DNA of 64,000 nt from Glossina fuscipes (GCF_014805625.2 NW_023998415.1:47250099-47314098), one strand, 5' to 3'; positions 12,869-25,103 are shown, counted from the stretch's first letter. Numbers and translations: made by a program. The notes: generated by a model from the sequence alone, not told the origin.

Positions 12869-13127
12869 ATGAATTTCCTGCATTTGGTATGTGCGATCTT
12901 AGCTCTTCTTATAAGAAACTTTTAAAAAACGCGTTTAATTAATTGTTTTTTAGTCATTACTTACGTTTTTAATAATAAATATTGTCGCTGTCTATGCCGT
13001 ACCAGTGGACGAGTCAATATTACATCCAGATGTACAAGGATCTAATTCGGAATACATTCACCCTACAGATAATCAAGAAATATTTTTGAAACTGAAATTG
13101 CTGAAAAAGATTTTATTCTTTGGTTAA
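12869..13127 (+). CDS. Small secreted cationic peptide B (paralogue of peptide A)
   Basis: Two exons, 12869-12886 and 12954-13127, are joined across a 67-base intron (GTATGT...TTTTTAG) and encode 63 residues. Exon 1 is exactly six codons, as in peptide A, and the intron is again phase 0. The signal peptide is MNFLHL plus a hydrophobic run ending in VAVYA. The mature part begins VPVDESILHP and has an acidic/polar middle (SNSEYIHPTDNQE). It ends IFLKLKLLKKILFFG before TAA. The shared VPVDES(L/I)L block, the FKL/FLKLK...LKK tail and the terminal Gly show common descent with peptide A, while the linker has diverged strongly, as in immune peptides. There are no cysteines. The function is inferred from composition. 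Confidence 0.78.
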
Positions 13128-14533
13128 TATTTATATAAATTTATAGAAACAAATAATGCTACAGAATATATTACTTATATGCATATACTTATATAAATTT
13201 AAAATGCAAAATAATTTTTAAATGAAACCGTTTTTGCACTAAACACTTATTTTTCACAAAACAATAATCTTAATATGCTTACCCTGTGATTTCTAAGAGC
13301 TGGTAACAATTGACTTTGAAAAATCCCTGTTATTCCCAAACGAGTTTCACATACATTATACGTACCAATTAGACAAAATTATATTCTTTGAAAAACAGCT
13401 GATTTCTATGTCGCAAAATTATAAAATTTTTTGTTTAGGAAAACAATTATAAATATGAAAAACGTTGATTTCTGTTTCTAAATTGCATTTTTGATTAGAA
13501 ATAAATACTCTATGTGATTTAACAGGCTTATTTTTACATCTTACAAACATACTTCAACAAATGTAATACGAATCTTATAACCGTTGTAACAAACAAATAA
13601 AACTAAAAAAGCTAAAAACTTTATATAATCTTATCTATATAACCTAAAAAATATATAAATTATGTTAGTTTCAGACAACTTAAGAAACTTAATCCATAAA
13701 CGCAATCAGGTATATTTTCCCGATTCGTTAAAAAATAATTGGCAGAATCTGTAGAAAAAAATAGTAAAATTAATAATATTGAAACTATCCTTGATTTGAT
13801 AATTTGTATAATTTTTATTTTTAGCAAAAAAGTTTATTACGTTCATTCAATAAATGATCATATCGCTGTTTTACAATTTTTAAAAGTAATGTATCAAAAA
13901 TAATATGAAAAAATAAATACATCTTAAAGACAATTTTTTTTGCAAACAGTTCCCAATTTATATTAAGAATCATCCATCATTAAGAATACTCTACCATTTA
14001 TGTCTACTTAGAAGGATATTACTTTCTTCCTTCCTATTTCAATAGAATCGAAAGTGAAAAGCACGAAAAAAGTATTGAAATATTACTTTAATTGAGAATG
14101 CGTCTCTTGTCTAATTTCGAAAATAATGAGCACATTCAATTAAATGTGGCAGAATCAGATGTTGGCTATGACACAAAAATATCTCGTTAACATTTGTCTG
14201 CATAGGCATGGTTCTGTAGTATCTTAAAAATTTGAACACCTGGTGTAAAGCTTAGCCATCTTATCGTACTTAACGTAAACGCAACGTAAATGAGTTGTGA
14301 ATACAAATTTAAAACTCCTGGCAACATTAGACTACTGCTAAAGAATTTGTGATTTTTTAATAGTTTTTTTTTTTTTTTTTGGTTAACGAAAAGAAAATTA
14401 AGATCAAAATTATTTAAAAAGAAAAATTTCTCAACAATATCTTATAAATTACAATCAGCAAATATAAAACGTGTGTAGTAATTATAGGGAACAAAGAAAT
14501 TTTAAATATATACAGTCAGAAAATAAAGGCAAA
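13128..14533. other. Intergenic DNA between peptide B and YOD1
   Basis: AT-rich DNA with a poly-T run at about 14365-14380. No exon is supported. The final 60 bases before 14534 are presumably YOD1 leader. Confidence 0.5.
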
Positions 14534-15643
14534 ATGACTGGTTCAACATTTAGTTTAAAATTAAAATCGAAAAAAGGTCAATTCATTGTCAAGGACTTGA
14601 ATAATTCGACGACGGTGGCAGATTTGAAAGCTCGTATAGCGCAAATGACGCAAATTAACGAACCACAATTGAACATACTAGTCGGCTTTCCACCGCGTCC
14701 ATTGGATATCACACACGATACGCAAAGAAGTTTAGAATCGACGGGCATATGCAGTGGTGAAACGCTTATCATCGAAGAAAAGCCCGAATTTAACGCAATC
14801 CAACAGTCTCTCGAGGAGGACGAAGCGTTAGCACGTCGCCTGCAAGAAGAGGAAGAGCAAGAACAGTTACGTCAAGTGGTGGAAGCCGACGAAGAGGGTA
14901 GTCGGGTTCAATTGCCACCAGGATCCAGCGGTAATTTCAATGGCGTTTTAATGAAACGTGTTGTACCGGCTGATAATTCTTGCCTATTTACAAGCATACG
15001 TTTTGTATTGAATGGAAAAATAGATAACGAAGGCAGTGAAATGATGCGTCACATTATTGCTCAAGAAGTGGCGGCCGATCCGCAGCAATATAGTGATGCT
15101 GTTCTAGGTAAATCGAATTCAGAATATTGTGCTTGGATACAAAAGCCTGATTCGTGGGGTGGAGCAATTGAAGTGGCAATACTTTCCAGTTATTATGGCA
15201 TTGAAATCGATGTTGTCGATATTCAAAATGCTATAATTAATCGTTTTGGCGAAGATAGAAATTATGGACTGAGAGTTTTTCTACTATTTGACGGCATACA
15301 TTATGATCCGTTATATATGGAAAATGAGGTGGTAAGTACCTAAACGTAAATATAAACTTGATATGATAACTTTACGGCAATCTATTTGCTCATACAATTT
15401 TCTAAATGCAATTTGCTTAATTCTTTTAAGGGCGGAGCACCCGCCACAATATTTCCTGTAGAAGAGTTGGGTGTCTACCAACAAGCTGAACAATTGGCGA
15501 AAGAGGCAAAATCCTCCCGCCAGTTCACTAATGTTGATCATTTCTCTCTACGATGTTTGCAGTGTGACATCAAACTTGTGGGCCAGGCGCAGGCATCGCA
15601 ACATGCCACAGAAACTGGCCACAATAATTTTGGCGAAATTTAA
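14534..15643 (+). CDS. YOD1: YOD1/OTU1-type ubiquitin thioesterase
   Basis: Exons 14534-15331 and 15431-15643 (GTAAGT...TTTTAAG) encode 336 residues, close to human YOD1. This cysteine deubiquitinase works with the p97/VCP segregase in ER-associated degradation. Residues 4-85 form the ubiquitin-like UBX-type domain that binds p97. Residues 94-109 (EEDEALARRLQEEEEQ) resemble a ubiquitin-interacting motif. The OTU domain starts around 137, with the catalytic ADNSC loop (Asp147, Cys150) and the catalytic His in DGIHYDPLY (His256). Exon 2 carries the C-terminal C2H2 finger (CLQCD...HATETGH) that ends the family. The open frame extends 21 codons upstream, but without an earlier in-frame ATG, so 14534 (AAAATGA) is chosen. 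A polyadenylation signal AATAAA lies about 70 bases past the stop. Confidence 0.95.
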
Positions 15644-16610
15644 TACGTTCACATATTAAGCTCAGAAGTTTTGATGTTTCATTTATCGCGAATAGTAGAA
15701 AAAATTGTAAAATAAACAAACGAGGATAAGCCCTAAAGCCATTATTAAAATATATGTTCTTTGTTTCCAACTTACAAACGAAAAAAGAAAAACATTTCTT
15801 CTGTCTCACTTAATTCTCGTACACAAACAAATAGAAATGCCTTAGCCATAAAACACTTAAAGCGTATTGTTCAAAATAAAAGCATACTAACACAAGACAT
15901 ATTTTAATATAGCTATCACTAAAGGAAAAGGAAACACCAGCTGATTGTAATGGACGGCAATGTTAATTTTGAAGATAATTTTACATCTACTGACTTTAAT
16001 TCATATATGCCGTGAGATATTGTTAATTTAGAATGGATAAGGAATATTATTTGTTAAATTATTTTGTGAGATAATCTAAAGATTATAAAGGAAATTTGAA
16101 TAATAATAACAAAAAAGAAAAACGTATTTCATTGATCATTGAAATTATTCATTTCATTCCTGCGTAAATCCATAATAAATATAAAACGTAAATTGATTGA
16201 TTGATAAGTGCAGAAACTACCACGTTCTTACTGCTATGTTAATAATGGCTGAGTTAGAGGAGCGAGAACCAGTTGGAAAATTTCAGCAAGACAACTGCTT
16301 AAATGGCCTGCAGCATAAACCTCTTCGGAAATGAAACAGGAATGGACTATCGAAAAATATATACTTTGTCTTGCATTCTCAAAATTTAATTAATCTGACG
16401 ACTACTTCCTTAAAATCCTACAATAAATTTTACCCAAAATTTTTCCGGTAGATACATAGATATGATTATAAATAAGAATATTGATACAATAGTTTTTATA
16501 TTTGAATGAATTTAAACCTATAATTTCAAATTTTTTAGTTTAATTATTAAGATAAGCTTATGATTATTCACAGTTTATTCAAGATCTTTAAATTTTCATT
16601 AGTTAATAAA
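15644..16610. other. Intergenic DNA, YOD1 3' end to Asterix 3' end
   Basis: AT-rich. The first part is likely YOD1 3' UTR. No conserved exon is seen, and a 29-codon frame at 16245-16334 has no support. Confidence 0.5.
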
Positions 16611-17085
16611 TTATATAACCGCAGCCCAAGGCGGTGTCATCGGTGTGGGATTTTGCAAATAGGACATTACCACCGCACTAACGCTTAACATAAACGAAGA
16701 TAAGACCTTAAATATTATAAAAGAAAAGGTGAAATTTCGAGAAAGAATTATTGCAGAGTGTAGACATTACCTGTTTGGCGTCGTCACTAACACGAGAACT
16801 TGCAAAACTTATGCTTGAGCAATATAAAGCAAACCAAGCACACCACTTTAATTTCATCATTAAGCCACACATAGAAAATATCATACCTACATAGTAAATA
16901 ACAAACAATGAGCTAAGCAATAAATGCAAAGGTGTTATTGAAGTCTCTGATCGGCACTCACCCAAGATATTCATGTAATCTGGCGTAAGGTCTTCATTAG
17001 CACCGCTGCCACTTTGCCCTTGATTTTGTGGTGGTTTGTAACGATTTACCTTTTCTTTACGTCTTGGATCTACAGTGGTGCTCAT
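16611..17085 (-). CDS. WDR83OS: Asterix/WDR83OS-like PAT-complex subunit
   Basis: Three minus-strand exons (16962-17085, 16771-16886, 16611-16706) encode 111 residues. Asterix is a small ER membrane protein. In mammals it pairs with CCDC47 in the PAT complex, which shields hydrophilic residues of nascent transmembrane helices. The sequence shows the family hallmarks: the [20 protein letters not shown] terminus, [40 protein letters not shown] and the terminal [13 protein letters not shown]. Two or three hydrophobic segments are visible. Frames join exactly at GG|T and CAG|GTC. It is divergent from the SYCP2-like gene, with 296 bases between start codons, so the two may share a promoter region. 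Confidence 0.95.
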
Positions 17086-17381
17086 TTTTTCTAAATGTCT
17101 TCTTTATTTTTCTTATTTTCATGTAATTAACAAGGAACTAAAGATAATTATATTTTAAGAAGGTGTTACCAAGCAGTGATATAAAATTCACAACAATCGC
17201 CACGCCATAAAAAATGTTAATGTTCCTTAAGGTATTACCATCTTCTGCTATAGTTTTTGCAAAAACCGTTTCTGACAGATGAGTTTCTGTTTTGTCATTC
17301 AATTTTCGTTATAGATTACAAAATCCAATCCAATTTTCATATTAACACAAAATAAGCAAATATAAAATTTTATTTATTAAG

Positions 17382-20300
17382 ATGGATGCTAAAAACCTTG
17401 ACAGAAAGTTAATTAAGAGTTTAAATGAACTTGAAATAATTGCCGATGGATTAAACACTTCCAAGCTAGTGGTACATCTCTCATACTTTACTTTAGTAAG
17501 TTTAAAGAATTTATGCGTGCGTACTTGAATTGCAGGATGCGTCGAATCTACGTAAAGTACTGAAGGGTTTCAAATTCTTGACGAGAAACTTAGAGTTTGG
17601 AGAGCACAAAACGTTTGAAGTTGTCACGATTTGGTGTCGTTTGTATTTGGTGAGTTGTGAGTTCAAAACAGAATATTTGTAACAATTTCTTAACAATTCT
17701 TTCCTCACAAATGTATGCAATATACTTCGTTCTTAGAGAATGCAATCCTTTCTTGACGCAAAAAATGAAAATATAAACGCACAATTTGAAAAGTCTACGC
17801 CAAAGGTTATTACTCACATGATTGGATGTTTGCAATGCCAGGTCAACGATGTTAACTATTATTACTTCACAATACTTCAAATTATAGATGAACTTTTAAA
17901 AAATATGCAATTAACCTCAATCAAAAAATTGGCTGATTTACACGTAGGAGTTATGTGGGTTTAGGAATTGCTCAGCCGGTACGATCATAACATAGTGAAA
18001 ATGTTTTTTTTTTTTCAGATCTTGTTTGTGGTATCCGATCAATCATGCCGGAGATTTTAATACACAAGTTTTGGCATTGAAGTTAATCTGGAAACTTTTA
18101 CAAATATGTGATATTAAAAAACGAAAGGAAGAATTGAAGGCTATCCATGGTACTTCTGTAAATTTAGCTGAAAATCAATTGAGCGAGATGATACAGAAAG
18201 GCAATATGGATACCTTCGAAACTGTAAGATTTTAAAAGGAACTTGTAGCTTACATAATTTTGAAATTGACAAAGATTTATATATAAATGGGTAGGATAGG
18301 TACATTCGAAAGAGGGGATACGTTACATTTGTTTACTGCTGATTAGTGTAGGACTTAATCATGTTCGCCCGCTTGTTCGTCTGTCGGTTGCTAAGAGCAG
18401 ACTTGCGGTCGCAAAAATTAAAATAGAAAAATAAGGCTTGGAATACGTGGCTTTAGTTAGCACCCACAGATTGGATTTTGGAAAAAAATTGCATTCCACC
18501 CTCAACTACTACCATTACAGCCAAGACACCATGGCGTACTTCAAAGCAGATGTCGGTGTAAAAATAAGCCTAAATATATGAGGACCATCTTAAGTCTAAA
18601 AATACTTGGCTCCAAAATATAAATGGAAGAAGTAGCTTAATGCACTTATAAATGAGCAAAACGTCTCACGCTTCTAATGTAAGCTCGCATTTTTCGAGCC
18701 GAAAAGTATATGTCCGCTTTAAATTGTCATTTGTTTGTCACTTTTAAAATTAAAACCCTCAGAGCGTGTTAATATGCGGCCAGTGTATTTAGTTAAAGAA
18801 TTGAAAAATGATTTATTGGAATATAGTTAAAATTTGTATTGATTTTTAACCTGGCGACGATAAGGAAATTTTTGATGTTGTACATATTATTTAGGTATAA
18901 TAGCCAAAAGTTGGATAAACATCGCTGAACAGATTTAAACAATCAACGACAAATCATTTGAGAATGCATGTATATATTAACTGACTGTCTAATCTATTCT
19001 ATTATATGGTTTAAGCAGCTCGAAAGCAGCTTGCTTTCAATTTTTTAATCTTTTTTAAACTTTAATTTTTTTTTTTAAATTAGTTAGGATATAATAAACG
19101 AATCCCATTTTTAATCAATTCTTTGCAACTTTAGATGGCTCGAGAACTTCTAAACATTCACAATTTAAACATATATAATGAAGGTAAAGTTTATTCATTC
19201 ACTTGTCAATCGTTACGTTTCGACAAATGTACTGAATTCTATAGACCTTTGGTAAGTTTACAATCGTGTTTAGAACATTAAAAAAGTAAGTTTGCCTTAT
19301 GGAATTTATTTTTAGAATTCTGATAAATTTTGGGTGGATTTTAATTGTGGTCCCCGTACCATGTCATTCAAAGGTCGTTACCGATCTTCCGTTAATGAAA
19401 GTTACAAGTTGACTCAGGTTATTATAAAGATCAAAGCCATAACCATGTAATTAATTCAGTCAATTTTCATATGTGTATACACGTAATAAATGAATATATT
19501 TTATTAGGCGCCAAAACGCTTTAATAGCTTGTTATGAAGAGAAAATTGAATTTTCGAACACCTCGGCTGAATTAGAAATATTAAATCGCCTTGGCAAAGT
19601 GAATTTATGTCTATCGGATGTGGAAGCAGATCGCCTAACAAATAATAAACATTTCCATGAGAATTTTAAAATCAACACGATTGACAACGAAAATGCTATA
19701 TTTAGTGATTCCGATTCCTTACATGAAAATACTGGCACAAAGAAGGAACCAACTTTTGCTGAAAAAAGCGGTTAGTTGCTAATGCTTAACGGAAAATAAA
19801 GACTATTCCGGTTTTGAGTAAACATTCTTGACGTTTTTACACTTCCAGATGGAAATAATGTATCATTTAACGAAAGCAACAAAGGCAATAATGCAATTGC
19901 TTCCCCCGTAGGGAAAGAAGTACTGGAACTATTCCCACATGGCGTGAAACAGGAAAAAGATAACAATGCTACAAATACGGCTCATATAAATTCAGCAAAC
20001 ACACCACAATCAATGCACACTTTGGAATCGAAAGATAGCAGCCCCATAAAGGGGTTACCTAATAAACGAAAATTTTTCAAAACTCCAGTGTCGCAGAAAA
20101 CGATGCTAAAACGTCGAAATAACAACAAAACTTCTTCACCAAAACCGAAAAAAATTAAGACGCCAACAAGCATATCCAAATCTACTGAAATTATTAACTT
20201 AACTGATAATAACGAAATCGAACACAAAAGCCCGTCATCATCTCGTTCATTAGATTCGCAAACTGCAAGCGATAGTTTTATTGTTAACATTTCCAATTAT

Positions 20301-20447
20301 CTTAAAGAAGGACGGGAGTACGCTTCTCCGGTTCTCCCAAAAGACCAGCAGCGCGCTAATATCATAAAACGTACCAATTCCTCAAATCATCCAAAGTATT
20401 CAGCAAAAAATCCTATCGATGTTTACAACATCTTCGATGAAATCTAA
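17382..20447 (+). CDS. SYCP2-like meiotic chromosome-axis protein
   Basis: Eight exons join in frame to 586 residues: 17382-17495, 17536-17649, 17737-17954, 18019-18223, 19135-19251, 19316-19446, 19508-19770, 19849-20447. Residues about 1-255 are helical and ARM-like. Around 240-275 comes GKVYSFTCQSL..., then KFWVDFNCGPRTMSF. These resemble the junction of the ARM-like and Spt16M-like domains of SYCP2, which reads FWIDFNLGSQTLSF in the mammalian protein as I recall it. The C-terminal half is Ser/Lys/Asn-rich and apparently disordered, with basic patches such as PKPKKIKTP; I see no clear C-terminal coiled coil. SYCP2-family proteins build the meiotic chromosome axis with cohesin and synaptonemal-complex parts. 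The fly protein ORD is a possible counterpart, but I cannot confirm that from sequence alone. Exon 3 must end at GTTAT|GTGGGT to keep frame. Intron 4 (911 bases) holds a mini-me-like repeat. Confidence 0.7.
18290..18440 (+). repeat. Mini-me-like repeat fragment inside intron 4 of the SYCP2-like gene
   Basis: The core-like TGCTGATTAGTGTAGGAC, then TTAATCATGTTCGCCCGC and TTGTTCGTCTGTCGG, is a divergent copy of the core plus GTCY block. It explains why this intron is much longer than the others. Confidence 0.5.
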
Positions 20448-21152
20448 TTCCTTTTTAAAAAATTAAGTAGTACCGTGCACAGAGGTGCTCAGAATTGTAT
20501 TAACAGTTGCGTTTTATGAATTTCTGAATTCTTTTTTCTTTGTGTATTTTATTAATCTTGAAAGTTATGGAGATTTAAAAAGTGTTTCCAAAAAATTGAA
20601 AACTTGTATTTCAACAAATGTTTTGAATCGACAATTATTGTATTATTTAATTTCAAAAGTTCTTGTATTATTTAATTTCAAATTCTTCTTATTTTAATTT
20701 TCAAATTCAGTCTTCATGCTGTCGTTGGGGTGTACACAACCAACTTCAGCGTGTTACTCAATTGAAATAAAGAAATAAAGAGTCAAACATAACCTAGAAA
20801 GCAAAAAATTAAAAAAATCTTAGTAAAAAAGCATCAATATTTCACCATCACGCGAAATTTTGAATATCATCAATGGATTTCTATAAAGTTACTGGATTAT
20901 GGATCTAAATTTAAGTTAAAAGGTCCAATCCATATCAAATACAAACAAAAAAAAAAAATTATTTTCAAATAAAAATATTCCATAATTTTCTTTTTTCACA
21001 TAGAATCTTCATTGATTGCTTTACTTCAGATTATATCAACCCTGTTTATTATTAATGTCATATGGTTATGCGGAGTTTTTTCCTAAATTGTGAGAAACTT
21101 TTTAGTAAGTTTTTTAATACTACGATCGTAAATTAAAACTGTGTCAAAAGGA
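20448..21152. other. Intergenic DNA between SYCP2-like gene and PTCD1
   Basis: AT-rich and presumably 3' UTR then promoter. AATAAAGAAATAAAG at about 20764-20779 could be a polyadenylation signal. The 70-codon frame at 20485-20697 is low-complexity and unsupported. Confidence 0.5.
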
Positions 21153-23614
21153 ATGGCGATTCGATTATTTCTGTTTAGCTCTATTCGAACATTATGTGTT
21201 TTAAACAGAACAAGTCCCATAATTCATAGAACACATATGCTCACAGTAAATAATACAAAAGCAATATTTTCTCAAGGCTTGCATATGAAAACTTATGACA
21301 AAGATGCCGGCTTTGATAAAGAAAGGGAAATGAATAAGTTACAAATGGGACAGGAAGAGCCTCTATTTAAACCAGTGGAATCAATAAAAATCGATAGCAG
21401 AAGGTCGAGAAGGGAAACTTTAAGAAAAGAATCTCAAACCGAAAATTTCAAAGTTACGGAAAATGACATAAGAGAACAGAACAAGTCCCTTCATTTCGAT
21501 TCCATAAGTTCAATTAATAATGATCCTGATACATTTGGCAATGCTGTGACGACAGAAGCGCTAGAGGACGAGGGTATTTCATAGTTTTCTATATATGAAA
21601 AGCGCTTATAAATATTTTAATCATTATTATTCAGGTGACAAAGTTGAGGAAGAATATATTAATAGTCCTACAAGGCATTCGAGAAAGTTACGCACTAAAG
21701 AATACGCCCTTTTAATAAAAGATCACTTAAATAATCATCGCCTAAAGGAGGCAATCAATATTTTGGAGGAGCGTATACTTAAAGAGGATCGAGCTAAGCC
21801 GGAAAATTATATTTACAATCTTCTAATTAGTGGATGCGCTAAGGCAGGTTATGCCCGCAAAGCTTTTCAATTGTTTACGAAAATGCGTCAGCGTGGATTG
21901 AAAGTAAAGCAAAGCACATATACGTCATTATTTAATGCTTGTGCGAATGCTCCGTATCGGACAGACGGAATTGATAAAGCTAATCGTCTTAGAGAAATAA
22001 TGTTGGAGAAAAATTATGAACCAAATGTTAAAAACTATAATGCTATGATTAAAGCTTATGGACGCTGGGGTGACGTCAAAACCGCTTTTTTGTTGGCTGA
22101 TGAAATGAAGGAAAAAGGATTTGAATTCACAACAGAAACTTATAATTTTTTGCTGCAAGCCTGCGCTAGTGATCAGGAATTTGGTTTTCGGTATTTATGC
22201 ATAGCGAAAATTTCTACTGTCATTTTATAAAAATTTTCTTTCTAGCCATTGCTTACTTACTTGGCATAAAATGCTAAAAGCAGGCATCAAACCAGATTAT
22301 TACTCCTTTAACGCTGTTTTACGTTGCACCCGCGATTGCAGTTTTGGTGATTTAGATAGTATGCAGCAGGTTTTAAAACAAATACTTGATGGGCCTGATG
22401 TTCCTCAAGTTGCTACCGCTGAAGAAACTCTGCCGATATTAAATCATGAGAGTTCAAGTGAGATTGGAAAAACTAAAAATCCTTTCACAGACTCTAAAAA
22501 ATCCTCTCTACAACCGCAAGCCACCATAAACCAGGCTTTGCAAGTGCAAACAGATGCAACTAGTTTGGAATTGCCCAACCTATTGGCGCCTCGACCACAT
22601 TTAGGTAGCATGATATCGCTCGCTGAGGTGCAGAAGCCGCATGAACGTTTTTTACTCTTAGGCGGTCTTAGCTGTTTCCTAGAACTCATGAAATCTTGTA
22701 ATATAACACCGGACATAGAAACATTCACTAGTATGTTGGAAGTAATACCGCCTACCAATACTGCCGAAAAACAACTATTGACTTTTATACGCAAAATTGG
22801 CCTTAAGGCCGATATAGATTTCTTTAATATTCTTATCAAGAAGCGTTCTATGCGCTGCGACTACGAAGGAGGTAAAGAGGTTTTAACAATGATTAAAACA
22901 GCCGGATTAAAGCCAGATATTGTTACTTACGGGGTTCTAGCTTTGGGTTGTACTAATGAGGAAACTTCACGAGAGCTTTTGCGACAAATGAACGATAATG
23001 AAATTAGGTAACGAGTAAAAACAAAAATGATATCATATATCTTAACTTATTTCCCTTTCAGAATGAACATTGAAATTTTAGGCGCTATGCTACGCCAAGG
23101 TTGCGAACACAATTCATTTCCTTACGTCTGTGAAATTATGCAAATTAGTTTGGACGAGAATGTCAAGCCAAACCCTTTATTTTTGAGACATTTGGATAAT
23201 TTCTATATAAAATGTGCCCGAGCAATCGATGCCCGAGTAAGTTCTTACTAGCCATTGTATATTATATTTAATTTCTTAACGTTCCAATGATTTTAGCGTC
23301 CTTGGACAAAAACTAAAACGTTCAAGAAAAATCATATGAAGTTCTGCGATAAGTATCGTTTATACCAAGAAGAACATGGTATATTAGGCTTAAAGTTAGA
23401 CGATGCAATCAAAAAGCTCAGACAAAGACCATATGATTATTATAAAGAGGATACGATAGATGGATTGGAAAATATAAAGAACGAAAAATTGGCACGTAAG
23501 CAAAAGCTACGTAAATATATCAAGAAAATCAAAGTAGAAAATCTTAAAGGAGATGAAACTCAGTTTGCAGACGACCTTCAAAGAAGAGACAATCAAACCC
23601 TCAAAATAGATTAA
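21153..23614 (+). CDS. PTCD1: PTCD1-like mitochondrial pentatricopeptide-repeat protein
   Basis: Five exons join in frame to 743 residues: 21153-21573, 21635-22190, 22246-23007, 23062-23236, 23297-23614. The N terminus (MAIRLFLFSSIRTLCVLNR) is basic and hydrophobic like a mitochondrial presequence. PPR helices are visible as ENYIYNLLISGCAKAGYARK, STYTSLFNACANA, KNYNAMIKAYGRWGDVKTAF, ETYNFLLQACAS, DYYSFNAVLRCTRD, ETFTSMLEVIPP, DFFNILIKKRS and DIVTYGVLALGCTNEE. PTCD1 is an RNA-binding protein of the mitochondrial matrix implicated in leucine-tRNA processing and 16S rRNA/mitoribosome maturation. The true start is the ATG at 21153. The tail is Lys/Arg-rich (KLRKYIKKIK). It converges on TP53RK with 60 bases between stop codons. 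Confidence 0.9.
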
Positions 23615-23674
23615 GTACATATATAAGTTTGCAGTAATTTTTATTTCTAAAAATAAATTGAATTTTGAAGTATG

Positions 23675-24370
23675 TTAACCAATCATGGTCCTTTTACGAC
23701 CTCTTGCTCGTACTTCTTCAAATTTTGCCACTACTGATACTTCATCTTCCCCGCATTGTTTGCGGTAAGCCTGCAATATGTATTCAAATAAATATGGTTG
23801 TTCACTATGGGTGCTTAACAAAGCCCGTTCTAAAACATATAAATCTACACCCTTGTCTTCCGCGCCTTGGTTGTAGTGACTTAACCCAAAATCTATAAAT
23901 ATCACTTCATAATCTATAAAATTGTTATTGACTTTAGGATTGATTAAAATATTTGATGTCGTTAGATCCCCGTGTATTATATTGTGAGCATGCATGCATC
24001 CTATAATATTTCCTACACGCTCACACAACGTCTTCAGAATCTCTCTTTGTTCATTTTGCTCTTTTTGTTCCTTTACCGCTCGCTCTATATATTCTTTAGC
24101 GGTTACAGCATTTTCATAAAATTCCATATAGATTTTACGCTCAGGCAAATCCATATGTAACATTCGGGGAACCAATATACCAGCAGCTTGGCATCTGCTA
24201 ACCGCTTTACTTTCAGCTTTCATACGTTGTCGTGTAATCTGCTGATCCAAGTCCGGATGACGATATTTTTTAACAAATCGTTCTTTAATAAGACATTTTC
24301 CACTCTTGTATTCACCTAAATATAAGCGCCCTTCGGCACCTTGTTTTAGTAAACCTTCCATAGAAAACAT
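23675..24370 (-). CDS. TP53RK: TP53RK/Bud32 atypical kinase of the KEOPS complex
   Basis: A single exon of 231 residues from the ATG at 24370 (a second possible start is at 24361). The open frame continues upstream without an ATG. Bud32/PRPK is the small kinase/ATPase subunit of KEOPS, which makes the t6A modification on ANN-decoding tRNAs; it can also phosphorylate p53 in mammals. Visible motifs are the glycine-poor N-loop LLKQGAEGRLYLGEY, the lysine segment CLIKERFVKKYRHPDLD, the catalytic loop HNIIHGDLTTSNIL, and the metal-binding IFIDFGLS in place of DFG. The basic tail RARGRKRTMIG is also typical. The size fits the family (about 220-260). Confidence 0.93.
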   Translation of the reverse strand: MFSMEGLLKQGAEGRLYLGEYKSGKCLIKERFVKKYRHPDLDQQITRQRMKAESKAVSRCQAAGILVPRMLHMDLPERKIYMEFYENAVTAKEYIERAVKEQKEQNEQREILKTLCERVGNIIGCMHAHNIIHGDLTTSNILINPKVNNNFIDYEVIFIDFGLSHYNQGAEDKGVDLYVLERALLSTHSEQPYLFEYILQAYRKQCGEDEVSVVAKFEEVRARGRKRTMIG

Positions 24371-25103
24371 TGACTTCAACTTTTTGCGTTGCAAACGTCC
24401 CTGTTAATGTGCATTTAATTCAAGTTGCATGAAGACGTATCAGCAGCCGTAAAGTGCGTGTGCTTTTACACATTGCAACAATTTGTGATGTTGCTTAAAA
24501 ATAAATATACTACTGAAAGAAAAAGTGTTCAAATTTCTTTTACAGAATACAAGAACAATGTAAACAAAGGTTGTAATTTAGTGGATAATTAATAATATTA
24601 GTAGTTATCAATTTTAATAATAGCGTTATGTGAAAATGTTTTTCTATCGTACGTAAAAGTGAACGAATTATTAAACACGTCACTTCATGTATCTTTTTAC
24701 GTCTGCATATTCATCTTAGCACAGATTACATGATTACTCAGTCAAATCGATTGACTAATCGGAGATTACTAAACTTAACAAATTTCATCATTCCATTTCT
24801 GAAAACATGACTCATATCTATGAATACTTCTTGGTTAAAATTAAGCATAATTTCAAACGTTTTAACCACGAAAATGTAATACAAAAGAACTTGTATTTGA
24901 AGATGTTAATCTCGTTCAATCGACCATTTGCACTGTTGACAATAGCAACTCTACAAAATGATCACAATAACACAGAGATGTTTGTGTCGAACAGCTGTCC
25001 TTATTGTTATTATTCGTCTGAGTTTTGGTCTGATTTAATGTAATTTGTGATTCATCTTGAGAAACTTTTTTTAAATTCAAAGTGACATCATAACCTCTGA
25101 AAA
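24371..25103. promoter_or_regulatory. Divergent promoter interval TP53RK / CHMP2B
   Basis: 733 bases lie between the start codons of two divergent genes. An E-box-like CAGCTG lies at about 24993. No TATA/initiator pair in good register was seen, as expected for housekeeping genes. A 78-codon frame at 24807-25043 has no family similarity. Confidence 0.45.

Noticed and set aside
16245..16334. 29-codon frame starting MAELEEREPV
   Set aside because: Good start context but no similarity, promoter or splice evidence; likely chance in 3' flank.
19982..20296. 104-codon minus-strand frame
   Set aside because: Antisense shadow of the last exon of the SYCP2-like gene.
22444..22839. 131-codon minus-strand frame
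   Set aside because: Antisense shadow of PTCD1 exon 3.
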